From: Sphingomonas sp. NFR15
GTDB taxonomy: Bacteria; Pseudomonadota; Alphaproteobacteria; Sphingomonadales; Sphingomonadaceae
Length of the DNA: 64,000 nt
Assembly: GCF_900103265.1 (NCBI RefSeq)
Contig: NZ_FMWX01000012.1
Span: 1 to 64,000, forward strand
Reading direction: 5' to 3'
Shown here: one piece after another, positions 25,514 through 34,920 of the stretch
Numbering within the stretch: position 1 is the first letter of the stretch
Layout of the letters: each line of letters opens with the position of its first letter
Program-made: the position numbers and the translations under genes
Notes under the pieces: generated by a model
What the model saw: the letters and a program-made list of their open reading frames with translations, nothing else
Told to the model about the DNA's origin: nothing
The model's database searches: none

Positions 25514-25721
25514 GATCTGATCCCTTTCCATAACAGAGGCACGCCACGGACGATTCCGCAGCGTGCGTGCTCAACCCGAAAACATTTATACTGCGTCGGC
25601 CCCGACCCGGGCTGGAGCTTCCTTGAAGGCAGGAAGCCTGTCGGGGGACGCAGACCCGAGCAAGCCCGGCGGTATCCCTATCTGCCCCGGTTACAGGGCC
25701 GAATCTCTTGAAGCGGCGCGT

Positions 25722-26030
25722 TTACGCGAGCTTGATCTCGACGTCAACACCGGCCGCGAGGTCGAGCTTCATCAGCGCATCGACGGTCTGCGGGGTCGGC
25801 TGCACGATGTCGAGCAGGCGCTTGTAGGTGCGCGTCTCGAACTGCTCGCGCGACTTCTTGTCGATGTGCGGGCCACGGTTGACCGTGAACTTGTCGATGT
25901 GAGTCGGCAGAGGAATCGGGCCACGGATGAGTGCGCCGGTGCGGCGGGCGGTGTCGGCGATGTCGCCGGCAGCCTGATCGAGCACGCGATGATCGAACGC
26001 CTTAAGGCGAATGCGGATGTTGCTGTCCAT
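25722..26030 (-). CDS. rpsJ: 30S ribosomal protein S10
   Basis: Also the NusE transcription-antitermination partner. The 102 residues from MDSNIRIRLKAFDHRVLDQA (ATG 26030) contain GPIPLPTHIDKFTVNRGPHI. It is first in the S10 cluster, after the tuf terminator and a 190-nt gap that should hold its promoter. A 208-nt gap separates it from rplC, long for this operon and without a recognised element. Confidence 0.98.
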   Translation of the reverse strand: MDSNIRIRLKAFDHRVLDQAAGDIADTARRTGALIRGPIPLPTHIDKFTVNRGPHIDKKSREQFETRTYKRLLDIVQPTPQTVDALMKLDLAAGVDVEIKLA

Positions 26031-26075
26031 GTACCCTACCAATGCGAAAGAGCGGGGTGACTTTCCTCCTGCTCC

Positions 26076-26154
26076 GTCATCCCAGCGAAAGCTGGGATCT
26101 TGTGCCACAGCCGCGAGGCCGGAGGCGAGAGACCCCAGCTTGCGCTGGGGTGAC
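26076..26154. repeat. paired REP-like units (REPIN-type) upstream of rpsJ
   Basis: Two GC-rich units in inverted orientation, 26076-26100 (GTCATCCCAGCGAAAGCTGGGAT) and 26132-26154 (ACCCCAGCTTGCGCTGGGGTGAC), flank about 30 bp. Each is a small hairpin by itself, and the two can also pair with each other. The same GTCNCCC(C/G)AGC-type unit recurs at 57973, and a close variant at 31036 and 32130. Confidence 0.7.
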
Positions 26155-26223
26155 GAAGTGGACTGGGGCCACCGCTGATTGTTCAGTTCAAAACCGGAGG
26201 CGCGCCATTACAGGCGCCTCCTA

Positions 26224-26278
26224 TAAAAAGCAACCGCCCGCGCCTCTTGTGAGACGCGGGCGGCAAACTTTTTTTAGA
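26224..26278. terminator. intrinsic terminator after tuf
   Basis: A 9-bp GC stem (CCGCCCGCG and CGCGGGCGG, 26234-26242 and 26255-26263) closes a 12-base loop. On the minus strand it runs into GGTTGCTTTTTAT, ending the str operon transcript. A T-run on the plus side (CAAACTTTTTTT) makes it look bidirectional, though no plus-strand gene approaches. Confidence 0.85.
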
Positions 26279-26287
26279 AGCGTCGGA

Positions 26288-27481
<1,194 letters not shown>

Positions 27482-27642
27482 GATTCCCTACCTTAATTGA
27501 TCGTTTCCGTGCCGGGATTGCCGCGCGAAAGCGGCCCCATAGCGGCTCAAAAAGAATTGCGCCAGCCCTGCGTGTCTTAATACGCAACGTCAAGCGCGTT
27601 GTGGATCGACACGCGGCGCCGGGCGCCGCGTGTCGGCTCCGA

Positions 27643-29739
27643 TCAGGCCAGCTTCGCCTTGACTTCGTCCGCCACGTTCTGCGGAACTTCGTCATAATGC
27701 GAGAACTGCATGCTGTACTGCGCGCGGCCCTGCGTGAACGAGCGCAGCGAGTTGACGTAGCCGAACATGTTGGCCAGCGGCACCATCGCCTCGACCGACT
27801 GCGCGTTGCCGCGCGTGTCGGTGCCCTGGATCTGGCCGCGGCGGCTGTTCATGTCGCCGATGACGTCGCCGAGATAATCCTCGGGGGTGACGACCTCGAC
27901 CTTCATGATCGGCTCGAGCAGCTTGATGCCCGCCTTCTGTGCCGCTTCGCGCATCGCGGCGCGGCCGGTGATTTCGAACGCCAGCGCCGACGAGTCGACG
28001 TCATGGTACGCACCGTCATACAGCAGGATCTCGAAGTCGATGATCGGGAAGCCGACCAGCGAGCCCGTGGCCGCCGTCTCGCGGAAGCCCTTCTCGATCG
28101 CGGGGATATATTCCTTGGGAATGTTACCGCCCTTGATCTCGTCCTTGAAGATGATGCCCGAACCGCGCTCGCCCGGCGTCAGCTTCACCTTGACGCGACC
28201 GAACTGACCGGTGCCGCCCGACTGCTTCTTGTGCGTGTAGTCGATGTCGACCGGCTTCGCGAGATACTCGCGATACGCCACCTGCGGCGCGCCGACATTG
28301 GCCTCGACCTTGAACTCGCGCTTCATGCGATCGACGATGATCTCGAGATGGAGTTCGCCCATGCCCTTGATGATCGTCTGGCCGCTCTCGGCGTCCGACG
28401 AGACGCGGAACGAGGGGTCTTCGCGCGCGAGACGGTTGAGCGCGACGCCCATCTTCTCCTGGTCGGCCTTGGTCTTGGGCTCGACCGACAGCTCGATGAC
28501 CGGCTCGGGGAATTCCATCCGCTCGAGGATGATCGGCGCCGACGGCGCGCAGAGCGTGTCGCCGGTGGTCGTGTCCTTGAGGCCGGCCAGCGCGACGATG
28601 TCGCCCGCATAGGCCACCTGGATGTCCTCACGCTCGTTCGCATGCATCAGCAGCATACGACCGACCTTCTCCTTCTTGTCCTTCACCGTGTTGGTGACCT
28701 GCGAGGAGGTTTCGAGCTTGCCCGAGTAGATGCGCGCGAAGGTCAGCGTGCCGACGAACGGATCGTTCATCACCTTGAACGCGAGCGCCGCGAACGGCAC
28801 GTTGTCGTCCGAAGCGCGCTCGTCCGGCGTCTCGCCGTCGAGCTTGACGCCCTTGATCGCCGGAACGTCGAGCGGGCTCGGCAGGTAATCGACGACCGCG
28901 TCGAGCAGCGGCTGCACGCCCTTGTTCTTGAACGCCGAGCCGCAGACGACCGGAACGAACGTCATGTTGAGCGTGCCCTTGCGGATCAGCTTCTTGAGCG
29001 TCGCGACGTCGGGCATTTCGCCTTCGAGATACGCCTCCATCGCCGCGTCGTCCTGCTCGACGACCAGTTCGATCAACGCCTCACGCGCCGCAGCGGCCTT
29101 GTCGGCTAGCTCGGCGGGGATGTCCTGATATTCGAACTTCGCGCCGAGGCTCTCTTCGAGCCAGATGATCGCGCGGTTGTTCACCAGATCGACCAGGCCC
29201 TTGAAATCGCCTTCCATGCCGATCGGCAAATAGAGGACGGCCGGCTTGGCGCCGAGGCGCTCGATGATCGAGTTGACGCAGAAGTCGAAGTTCGCGCCGG
29301 TGCGGTCGAGCTTGTTGATGAAGCACATCCGCGGCACGCCGTACTTGTCGGCCTGGCGCCACACCGTCTCGGACTGCGGCTCGACACCGGCAACGCCGTC
29401 GAAGCACGCGACCGCGCCGTCGAGCACGCGCAGCGAACGCTCAACCTCGATCGTGAAGTCAACGTGGCCCGGCGTGTCGATGATGTTGATGAGGTGCTCG
29501 TCGCCCTTGCCGTCCTCGGCGCGCCACTTGCAGGTGGTCGCAGCGGACGTGATCGTGATGCCGCGCTCCTGCTCCTGAACCATCCAGTCCATCGTCGCAG
29601 TGCCTTCGTGCACTTCGCCGATCTTGTAGGACTTGCCGGTGTAGTAAAGGATGCGCTCGGTCGTCGTCGTCTTGCCGGCGTCGATATGCGCCATGATGCC
29701 GATGTTGCGATAGCGTTCGAGCGGATGGCTGCGGGCCAT
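27643..29739 (-). CDS. fusA: translation elongation factor G
   Basis: Ribosomal translocation GTPase. In the 698 residues the G domain has AHIDAGKT at 17-24, DTPGHVDFTIEVERSLRVLD and NKLDRTGA. Domains II-V follow, with the domain IV segment GSLVGFPIIDFEILLYDGAYH. Length and motifs match the single-copy proteobacterial EF-G. A gap of 180 nt to rpsG holds an inverted repeat element. Confidence 0.99.
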   Translation of the reverse strand: MARSHPLERYRNIGIMAHIDAGKTTTTERILYYTGKSYKIGEVHEGTATMDWMVQEQERGITITSAATTCKWRAEDGKGDEHLINIIDTPGHVDFTIEVERSLRVLDGAVACFDGVAGVEPQSETVWRQADKYGVPRMCFINKLDRTGANFDFCVNSIIERLGAKPAVLYLPIGMEGDFKGLVDLVNNRAIIWLEESLGAKFEYQDIPAELADKAAAAREALIELVVEQDDAAMEAYLEGEMPDVATLKKLIRKGTLNMTFVPVVCGSAFKNKGVQPLLDAVVDYLPSPLDVPAIKGVKLDGETPDERASDDNVPFAALAFKVMNDPFVGTLTFARIYSGKLETSSQVTNTVKDKKEKVGRMLLMHANEREDIQVAYAGDIVALAGLKDTTTGDTLCAPSAPIILERMEFPEPVIELSVEPKTKADQEKMGVALNRLAREDPSFRVSSDAESGQTIIKGMGELHLEIIVDRMKREFKVEANVGAPQVAYREYLAKPVDIDYTHKKQSGGTGQFGRVKVKLTPGERGSGIIFKDEIKGGNIPKEYIPAIEKGFRETAATGSLVGFPIIDFEILLYDGAYHDVDSSALAFEITGRAAMREAAQKAGIKLLEPIMKVEVVTPEDYLGDVIGDMNSRRGQIQGTDTRGNAQSVEAMVPLANMFGYVNSLRSFTQGRAQYSMQFSHYDEVPQNVADEVKAKLA

Positions 29740-29800
29740 GATGCGTCACTCCTGGGTGCCTGGGCGGCGATGAATTGGTAGGCGTTCTTTGCGCAACCCC

Positions 29801-29876
29801 CGTTCGGGCTGAGCGAAGTCGAAGCCCAAGCCTCGAACCGCGCCTCGTGCCCTTCGACTACGCTCAGGGCGAACGG
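29801..29876. repeat. inverted intergenic repeat of a second family (TGAGCG-AGTCGAAG)
   Basis: CGTTCGGGCTGAGCGAAGTC followed by GAAGCCC (29801-29827) and, inverted, the related unit ending 29876 (GCCCTTCGACTACGCTCAGG followed by GCGAACG) flank ~20 bp. The two arms are near-complementary over ~27 bases. I recognise this unit as a dispersed repeat common between sphingomonad genes. It lies between rpsG and fusA. Confidence 0.7.
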
Positions 29877-29919
29877 ATGTTGGGGTGAGGGGAACGAATC
29901 CCCTCACCTCATATAGTCA

Positions 29920-30390
29920 TTACCAGCGATAATGCGAGAAGGCGCGGTTGGCCTCGGCCATGCGGTGCGTGTCTTCGCGCTTCTTCACCGCGTTGCCGCG
30001 ATTGTTCGACGCGTCGAGCAGCTCGCCCGAGAGACGCGCCGACATGGTGTTCTCGCTGCGCGAGCGCGCCGCCGAGATCAGCCAGCGGATCGCCAACGCC
30101 TGCGCACGCTCGGGACGAACCTCGACCGGCACCTGGTAGGTCGCACCGCCGACGCGGCGGCTGCGGACCTCGATACCCGGCTTCACGTTCGCCAGCGCGT
30201 CGTGGAACACGCCGATCGGATCCTTCTTCGCACGCTGCTCAACGGTGGCGAGCGCGGTATAGACGATGCCTTCCGCGACGGACTTCTTGCCGTCGAGCAT
30301 CACGCTGTTCATGAACTTGGAGAGAACCTCGTCCCCATACTGGGGATCGGGCAGGATGACCCGCTTTTCGGGCCGACGACGACGTGCCAT
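29920..30390 (-). CDS. rpsG: 30S ribosomal protein S7
   Basis: Primary assembly protein of the 16S 3' domain. The 156 residues start MARRRRPEKRVILPDPQYGD and contain GGATYQVPVEVRPERAQALA. It lies between rpsL (61 nt upstream) and fusA, the usual str order. Confidence 0.99.
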   Translation of the reverse strand: MARRRRPEKRVILPDPQYGDEVLSKFMNSVMLDGKKSVAEGIVYTALATVEQRAKKDPIGVFHDALANVKPGIEVRSRRVGGATYQVPVEVRPERAQALAIRWLISAARSRSENTMSARLSGELLDASNNRGNAVKKREDTHRMAEANRAFSHYRW

Positions 30391-30451
30391 TTCAAATTCC
30401 TTATCTGTGCTTCAGCCGGTCCGGAACCTGTCCGGGGCTTACTCTGGCGGA

Positions 30452-30823
30452 TTACTTCGGACGCTTGGCGCCGTACTTCGAACGCGACTGCTTGCGGTCC
30501 TTGACGCCCTGCGTATCGAGCACGCCACGCAGAACGTGGTAGCGCACGCCGGGAAGATCGCGAACGCGGCCGCCGCGGATCAGCACCACCGAGTGCTCCT
30601 GCAGGTTGTGGCCCTCGCCCGGGATGTAGCTGATGACTTCGCGGCTGTTGGTCAGGCGGACCTTGGCCACCTTGCGCAGCGCCGAGTTCGGCTTCTTCGG
30701 GGTCGTCGTGTAGACGCGGGTGCAAACGCCACGCTTCTGCGGATTGGCTTCCATCGCAGGAACCTTGGACTTGGCCTTCTGCGGATCGCGGCCCTTGCGG
30801 ACCAACTGATTGATCGTCGGCAT
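30452..30823 (-). CDS. rpsL: 30S ribosomal protein S12, with Arg88
   Basis: Decoding-centre protein and classical streptomycin target. The start MPTINQLVRKGRDPQKAKSK (ATG 30823) gives 123 residues, the normal length. Lys43 in TTTPKKPNSALR is wild type. At the other resistance position the segment reads RGGRVRDLPGVRYH, so residue 88 is Arg (codon CGC at 30560-30562), where E. coli and most bacteria have Lys. Lys-to-Arg at 88 is a well-known streptomycin-resistance change, so the strain is probably naturally resistant or less sensitive. It is first in the str operon. Confidence 0.99.
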   Translation of the reverse strand: MPTINQLVRKGRDPQKAKSKVPAMEANPQKRGVCTRVYTTTPKKPNSALRKVAKVRLTNSREVISYIPGEGHNLQEHSVVLIRGGRVRDLPGVRYHVLRGVLDTQGVKDRKQSRSKYGAKRPK

Positions 30824-30898
30824 GAATCTCTTCACCTTGAGAGTTGGTTACTTTGCTGGAGCCATGACGCCCCCCCGGAACAATTTGGGGAATACAAA

Positions 30899-30934
30899 AG
30901 GGCCTTCGGGAATCGTGCGATTCCCCCTGGCCCT
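30899..30934 (-). terminator. attenuator-like hairpin in the rpsL leader
   Basis: On the minus strand the nested stem AGGGCC / GGGAATC-loop-GATTCCC / GGCCCT is directly followed by TTTTGTATT. It lies ~75 nt before the rpsL start and ~65 nt after the predicted transcription start. Shape and U-run fit an intrinsic terminator, so it could attenuate str-operon transcription. The function is inferred. Confidence 0.55.
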
Positions 30935-30997
30935 GAATGCATCCAGCAATGTTCAAGCACCCACATGAAAACGTCAGTCCTCATGCGAGCAGCGGCG

Positions 30998-31026
30998 CCT
31001 ATACAGGGGGAGTCGAAAACCGTCAA
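30998..31026 (-). promoter_or_regulatory. sigma-70 promoter of the str operon (rpsL)
   Basis: On the minus strand TTGACG (31021-31026) is followed after exactly 17 nt by TATAGG (30998-31003). Each hexamer has one or two departures from consensus. It lies ~175 nt upstream of the rpsL start, in the correct direction, and is the best promoter match seen near this operon. Confidence 0.7.
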
Positions 31027-31035
31027 TGCCGGCGC

Positions 31036-31122
31036 GTCGCCCCGGCGCAGGCCGGGGCCGCTGGATGGCTTGGCAGGCCGATTTCCTCCTAAACACAGCG
31101 GGCCGGCGTGCGCCGGGGCGAC
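31036..31122. repeat. paired REP-like units (REPIN-type) upstream of trhO
   Basis: GTCGCCCCGGCGCAGGCCGG (from 31036) and the inverted unit ending 31122 (GGCCGGCGTGCGCCGGGGCG followed by AC) flank ~35 bp. Both are hairpins of the CCCCGGC-GCCGGGG type. This is the same family as 32130-32214, and related to 26076-26154. Confidence 0.7.
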
Positions 31123-31166
31123 GGTGGCTTTGACGGCACCCGACAAACTCCTCTAGCGAGCGCGCG

Positions 31167-32108
31167 ATGAATGCCCCCCTGCTCATCCGCATCGCCGCGC
31201 TCTACCGATTCGCCCGCTTCGACGATCCCGCCACGCTGCGCGCGCGCCTGCACGATCTCTGCGCCGGGCTCGGCATCAAGGGCACCTTGCTGCTCGCGCG
31301 CGAAGGGATCAACGGTACGATCGCCGGCGGCGACGCCGCGATCGAGACGGTCGTCACCGCGATCCGCGCGTTGCCCGGCTGCGCGGGAGCCGAGATCAAA
31401 TATGCGCATGCCGCCGAGATGCCGTTCCACCGGCTCAAGGTGCGCCTCAAGCGCGAGATCGTGACGATGGGCGAACCCGAGATCGATCCGCTTGAGGATG
31501 TCGGTACCTATGTCGCGCCCGCCGACTGGAACGCGCTGATCGCGCGTCCCGACACGGTGGTGATCGACACGCGCAACGCTTACGAGGTGCGCGTCGGCAG
31601 CTTCGAAGGCGCGATCGACCCCGGTACCGACACGTTCAGCGACTTCCCCCGCTGGTTCCGCGAACACCAAAGCGACCTCGCCGGCAAGACGATCGCGATG
31701 TTCTGCACCGGCGGCATCCGCTGCGAAAAGGCGACCGCGTTCGTGAAGGCGCAGGGGTTCGATTCGGTGTTCCACCTGCATGGCGGCATTCTCAAATATC
31801 TCGAAGAGGTGCCCGCTGAGGAAAGCCGCTGGCAGGGCGAATGCTTCGTGTTCGACGAGCGAGTCGCGGTCGGCCACGGTCTTTCGCCCGGCAGCCATGC
31901 GCTGTGCCGCGCGTGCCGGATGCCGGTCAGCCCGGAAGATCTCGCCTCACCGCTCTACGAGGAAGGGGTGAGTTGCCCCGCCTGCCACGGCACGCGTGAC
32001 GCGGAAAAGCGCGCGCGGCTTGCCGAACGGCACCGCCAGGTGAAGCTCGCCGAGTCGCGCGGCGAGGCCCATGTCGGCGCTGCCCCAAAGTTCGACCCGC
32101 GTTCTTAA
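31167..32108 (+). CDS. trhO: tRNA uridine(34) hydroxylase, rhodanese-type
   Basis: Oxygen-dependent enzyme (YceA family) that makes 5-hydroxyuridine at the wobble base of some tRNAs. Of the 313 residues the N-terminal ferredoxin-like domain (about 1-105) includes GTLLLAREGINGTIAG. The rhodanese domain (about 115-230) has active-site Cys180 in MFCTGGIRCEKATAF. The C-terminus carries paired cysteines (CRACRMPVSP and CPACHG), a probable metal-binding knuckle. It is convergent with proS, with a repeat pair between the stops. Confidence 0.93.
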   Translation: MNAPLLIRIAALYRFARFDDPATLRARLHDLCAGLGIKGTLLLAREGINGTIAGGDAAIETVVTAIRALPGCAGAEIKYAHAAEMPFHRLKVRLKREIVTMGEPEIDPLEDVGTYVAPADWNALIARPDTVVIDTRNAYEVRVGSFEGAIDPGTDTFSDFPRWFREHQSDLAGKTIAMFCTGGIRCEKATAFVKAQGFDSVFHLHGGILKYLEEVPAEESRWQGECFVFDERVAVGHGLSPGSHALCRACRMPVSPEDLASPLYEEGVSCPACHGTRDAEKRARLAERHRQVKLAESRGEAHVGAAPKFDPRS

Positions 32109-32129
32109 GGCATCGGTAGAGCCATAGCC

Positions 32130-32214
32130 GTCGCCCCGGCGCAGGCCAGGGCCGCTATGCGTAAGGCGTCCTGCGCGCCAAGCTATCCAGCGCCCCGGCC
32201 TGCGCCGGGGCGAC
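32130..32214. repeat. paired REP-like units between trhO and proS
   Basis: GTCGCCCCGGCGCAGGCCAG (from 32130) and the inverted AGCGCCCCGGCCTGCGCCGG, ending GGCGAC at 32214, lie in the convergent gap. They stop three bases before the proS stop codon. They may fold into one long stem and act as a barrier between convergent transcripts. Confidence 0.7.
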
Positions 32215-32216
32215 GA

Positions 32217-33752
32217 TCAGTACGCCCGGCCGACGATCACCCGCTCGACCGCCGCATCCCCGGTGAACACGCATACCCCGTCGGCGGGCGCGGCATCGGC
32301 GGGGACGTTGCGCAGCGTCAGCTTGAGCGCCTTCAGACGCTCGACCACCTTTTCCAGCGCCGCGCCGGTCGGCTTAGACCATTGCACTTCGAGGAAGCCC
32401 GGGTTCTTGACGCCTTCGGCGAAGAACGCCTCGACGCCGGCAAAGTCGGTCACGTCGCGGACGATATTGGCGTCGAGCCGCGCCTTGGCGTCGGCGTAGA
32501 GCACCTGCTGGATCTCGGCCAGCATCGCCGCCGCGTCGCGCACGAAATCGCCCTTCGCCACCACCGCGCTGTCGAGCTTGCCATCCTCGCGGTACAGCCG
32601 GTCGCGACGGATCACCGAGACGTTGCCGCCGGCCACGTCGCGCCCGCCGACCTCGATCACGATCGGCGCGCCCTTCTTGACCCAGCCCCAGCGCTTGGTC
32701 GCGGCCTTGACCGCCTTCAAGTCGAGCAAAGCGCGGACCGGCTCGCCGAGCGCGGTCAGCGCGCCCAGTTCGGCACGCAAAGCCTTGCAATACTCCACGA
32801 TCGCGGCGTCCTCGGGCTGGTCGCGCAGCATCGGCACGATCACGATCTGCCACGGTGCCACGCGCGGCGGCACGCGCAGTCCGTCATCGTCGCCGTGGAC
32901 CATGATGAGCCCGCCGATCATCCGGGTCGAAACGCCCCAGCTCGTCGTGTGCGCCAGCTCGACCTGACCTTCCGCATTCTGGAAGGTGATGTTCTGCGCC
33001 TTGGAGAAATTGGTGCCGAGGAAATGCGAGGTGCCCGCCTGGAGCGCCTTGCCGTCCTGCATCATCGCCTCGATCGAATAGGTCGCGACCGCGCCGGGGA
33101 AGCGCTCGTTCTCGGGCTTCTCGCCGGCGATCACCGGCAGCGCGACGCAGTCCTCGGCGAACTCACGGTACACTTCGAGCATCCGCAAGGTTTCCTCGCG
33201 CGCCTCGGCTTCGCTGGCGTGCGCGGTATGGCCTTCCTGCCAGAGGAACTCGGCGGTGCGCAGGAACATACGCGTGCGCATCTCCCACCGAACGACGTTC
33301 GCCCATTGGTTGATGAGCACCGGCAGATCACGCCACGATTGCACCCAGCGCGCGAAGGCGGTGCCGATCACCGTTTCCGAGGTCGGCCGCACGACCAGCG
33401 GCTCCTCCAGCCTGGCGGCGGGATCGGGCACGAGTCCGCCCTTGCCGTCCGCGATCAGCCGGTGGTGCGTGACGACCGCCATTTCCTTGGCGAAGCCATC
33501 GACATGCTCGGCCTCCTTCTCGAAGTAGGAGAGCGGGATGAACAGCGGGAAATAGCAATTCTCGTGGCCGGTCGCCTTGATGCGGTCATCGAGCAGCCGC
33601 TGCATCCGCTCCCAGATGCCGTAACCCCACGGCCGGATCACCATGCAGCCGCGCACCCCCGATTCCTCCGCCATGTCGGCCTCGGTGATGACGGTCTGAT
33701 ACCAGGCGGCGAAATCGGCTTCGCGCGAGACGGAAAGGGCGTGCTTTATCAT
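32217..33752 (-). CDS. proS: prolyl-tRNA synthetase, eukaryote/archaeal-type
   Basis: Charges tRNA-Pro. The 511 residues start FAAWYQTVITEADMAEESGV after a short lead. RGCMVIRPWGYGIWERMQRL, KATGHENCYFPLFIPLSYFE and VVRPTSETVIGTAFARWVQS are class II motifs of the ProS type 3 (archaeal/eukaryal) clade. The bacterial-type editing insertion between motifs 2 and 3 is absent, and the C-terminus ends in Tyr as in that clade. Such genes occur in scattered bacteria and suggest ancient lateral transfer. No second proS is in the window. Confidence 0.95.
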   Translation of the reverse strand: MIKHALSVSREADFAAWYQTVITEADMAEESGVRGCMVIRPWGYGIWERMQRLLDDRIKATGHENCYFPLFIPLSYFEKEAEHVDGFAKEMAVVTHHRLIADGKGGLVPDPAARLEEPLVVRPTSETVIGTAFARWVQSWRDLPVLINQWANVVRWEMRTRMFLRTAEFLWQEGHTAHASEAEAREETLRMLEVYREFAEDCVALPVIAGEKPENERFPGAVATYSIEAMMQDGKALQAGTSHFLGTNFSKAQNITFQNAEGQVELAHTTSWGVSTRMIGGLIMVHGDDDGLRVPPRVAPWQIVIVPMLRDQPEDAAIVEYCKALRAELGALTALGEPVRALLDLKAVKAATKRWGWVKKGAPIVIEVGGRDVAGGNVSVIRRDRLYREDGKLDSAVVAKGDFVRDAAAMLAEIQQVLYADAKARLDANIVRDVTDFAGVEAFFAEGVKNPGFLEVQWSKPTGAALEKVVERLKALKLTLRNVPADAAPADGVCVFTGDAAVERVIVGRAY

Positions 33753-33850
33753 GGTGCGCGCCGATAGCGCTTGGCCGCGCCCGCGTCACCCCCTGCGAGA
33801 TCCGCTCCCGTTCCGGCGCGATCGACCGATTGGCGGAGAGCCGTCGCCCG

Positions 33851-34240
33851 TCACGGCTGGGCCTGTGGTGACATCATCGCCGGCATCGGCATCATGTTGG
33901 CGTTGAGGTTCGACATGATCCACAGCGAGCCGGCGACCACGAGGAAGACGATCAGCACGCCGAACGCGAGCGCCAGCAGGTTGTTGGTGTTGTCGGGGCC
34001 GCTGGTGATATGCAGGAAGAACACCAGATGAATGCCCATCTGCGCGATCGCGAGCACGCACAGCCCGATCGGCACGCCCGGCCCCCACAGCATATGCGTC
34101 CTTACCGCCCAGAATGAGATCGCCGTCAGCCCGAGCGCGAGCACGAGCCCGAGGGTATAGGTGGCGACCTGGACGAGCACCGAGGCTTGATGGCTGCCGG
34201 GCGTCCGATCGTCCTCACGCTGATGATCTCGATCGCTCAT
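33851..34240 (-). CDS. cyoD: cytochrome o ubiquinol oxidase subunit IV
   Basis: Small membrane subunit of the bo3-type terminal oxidase. The 129 residues form three transmembrane helices: YTLGLVLALGLTAISFWAV, IGLCVLAIAQMGIHLVFFLH and LLALAFGVLIVFLVVAGSLW. It has a hydrophilic N-terminus and a Met-rich tail. The start overlaps the cyoC stop (TGATG). It is the last gene of cyoABCD; heme O synthase (cyoE) does not follow. Confidence 0.93.
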   Translation of the reverse strand: MSDRDHQREDDRTPGSHQASVLVQVATYTLGLVLALGLTAISFWAVRTHMLWGPGVPIGLCVLAIAQMGIHLVFFLHITSGPDNTNNLLALAFGVLIVFLVVAGSLWIMSNLNANMMPMPAMMSPQAQP

Positions 34241-34920
34241 CACCGAACTCCAAACAGATAGACGATCGTGAACAGCGCGACCCAGATGATATCGAGCGCA
34301 TGCCAGAACAGGCTGAAGCACATCAGCCGGCGCGCGATGTTGGGCTTGAAACCGCGTGTCCAGACCTGCGCCATCATCGTACCGAGCCACAGCAGCCCGG
34401 CGGTGACGTGAAGCCCGTGGCAGCCGACCAAAGTGAAGAAACCGGACAGGAACGCGGAGCGCTGCGGCCCGGCGCCGCGACCGATGAGATCGATGAACTC
34501 GCGCAGTTCGAGCGCGAGGAACACGGCGCCCAGGAGGCCCGTCGCGAGCAGGAAGACCTGCGTCCATACAGCGCTCCGCCGCTCCGCCGCGATCGTCGCC
34601 AGCCCGCAGGTGAAGCTGGAGAACAACAGGCACACCGTCTCGACCCACGCATTGTCGATATCGAACAACTGCCGCGCGGTGGGTCCGCCGTCGGTCGCAC
34701 CTTCGATCACCGCATAGGTCGCGAAGATCGCCGAGAACATGACGATGTCGGACAGCAGGAAGATCCAGAAGCCGAAGCCGACCACGGTGCGCTTGTCGGC
34801 CGGCCCGCCGGCGCCATGGCCGGTGACGCGGTCGCCGCCCCCTCCGCCGGCGCCGCGACCGATCCGATGGGGGTCGCTGGTGGGCGGTCGCGTGTCTCGC
34901 CATTCGGTCGTCGCGGTCAT
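34240..34920 (-). CDS. cyoC: cytochrome o ubiquinol oxidase subunit III
   Basis: The 226 residues comprise five transmembrane helices of the heme-copper oxidase subunit III fold. They include GFGFWIFLLSDIVMFSAIFA, SGFFTLVGCHGLHVTAGLLW and the end CFSLFWHALDIIWVALFTIV. The N-terminal ~40 residues are Gly-rich and hydrophilic (GRGAGGGGGD), longer than usual. The start overlaps the cyoB stop by four bases. Confidence 0.96.
   Translation of the reverse strand: MTATTEWRDTRPPTSDPHRIGRGAGGGGGDRVTGHGAGGPADKRTVVGFGFWIFLLSDIVMFSAIFATYAVIEGATDGGPTARQLFDIDNAWVETVCLLFSSFTCGLATIAAERRSAVWTQVFLLATGLLGAVFLALELREFIDLIGRGAGPQRSAFLSGFFTLVGCHGLHVTAGLLWLGTMMAQVWTRGFKPNIARRLMCFSLFWHALDIIWVALFTIVYLFGVR

Larger units (their letters stand above)
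30824..31166. other. 343-nt gap: rpsL promoter, leader hairpin and repeat pair
   Basis: This gap separates divergent rpsL and trhO. From the rpsL side it holds a leader with an attenuator-like hairpin (30899-30934), a good sigma-70 promoter on the minus strand (30998-31026) and a pair of REP-like units (31036-31122). A trhO promoter must lie in the last ~130 nt, but none was recognised. No coding sequence was found. Confidence 0.8.
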
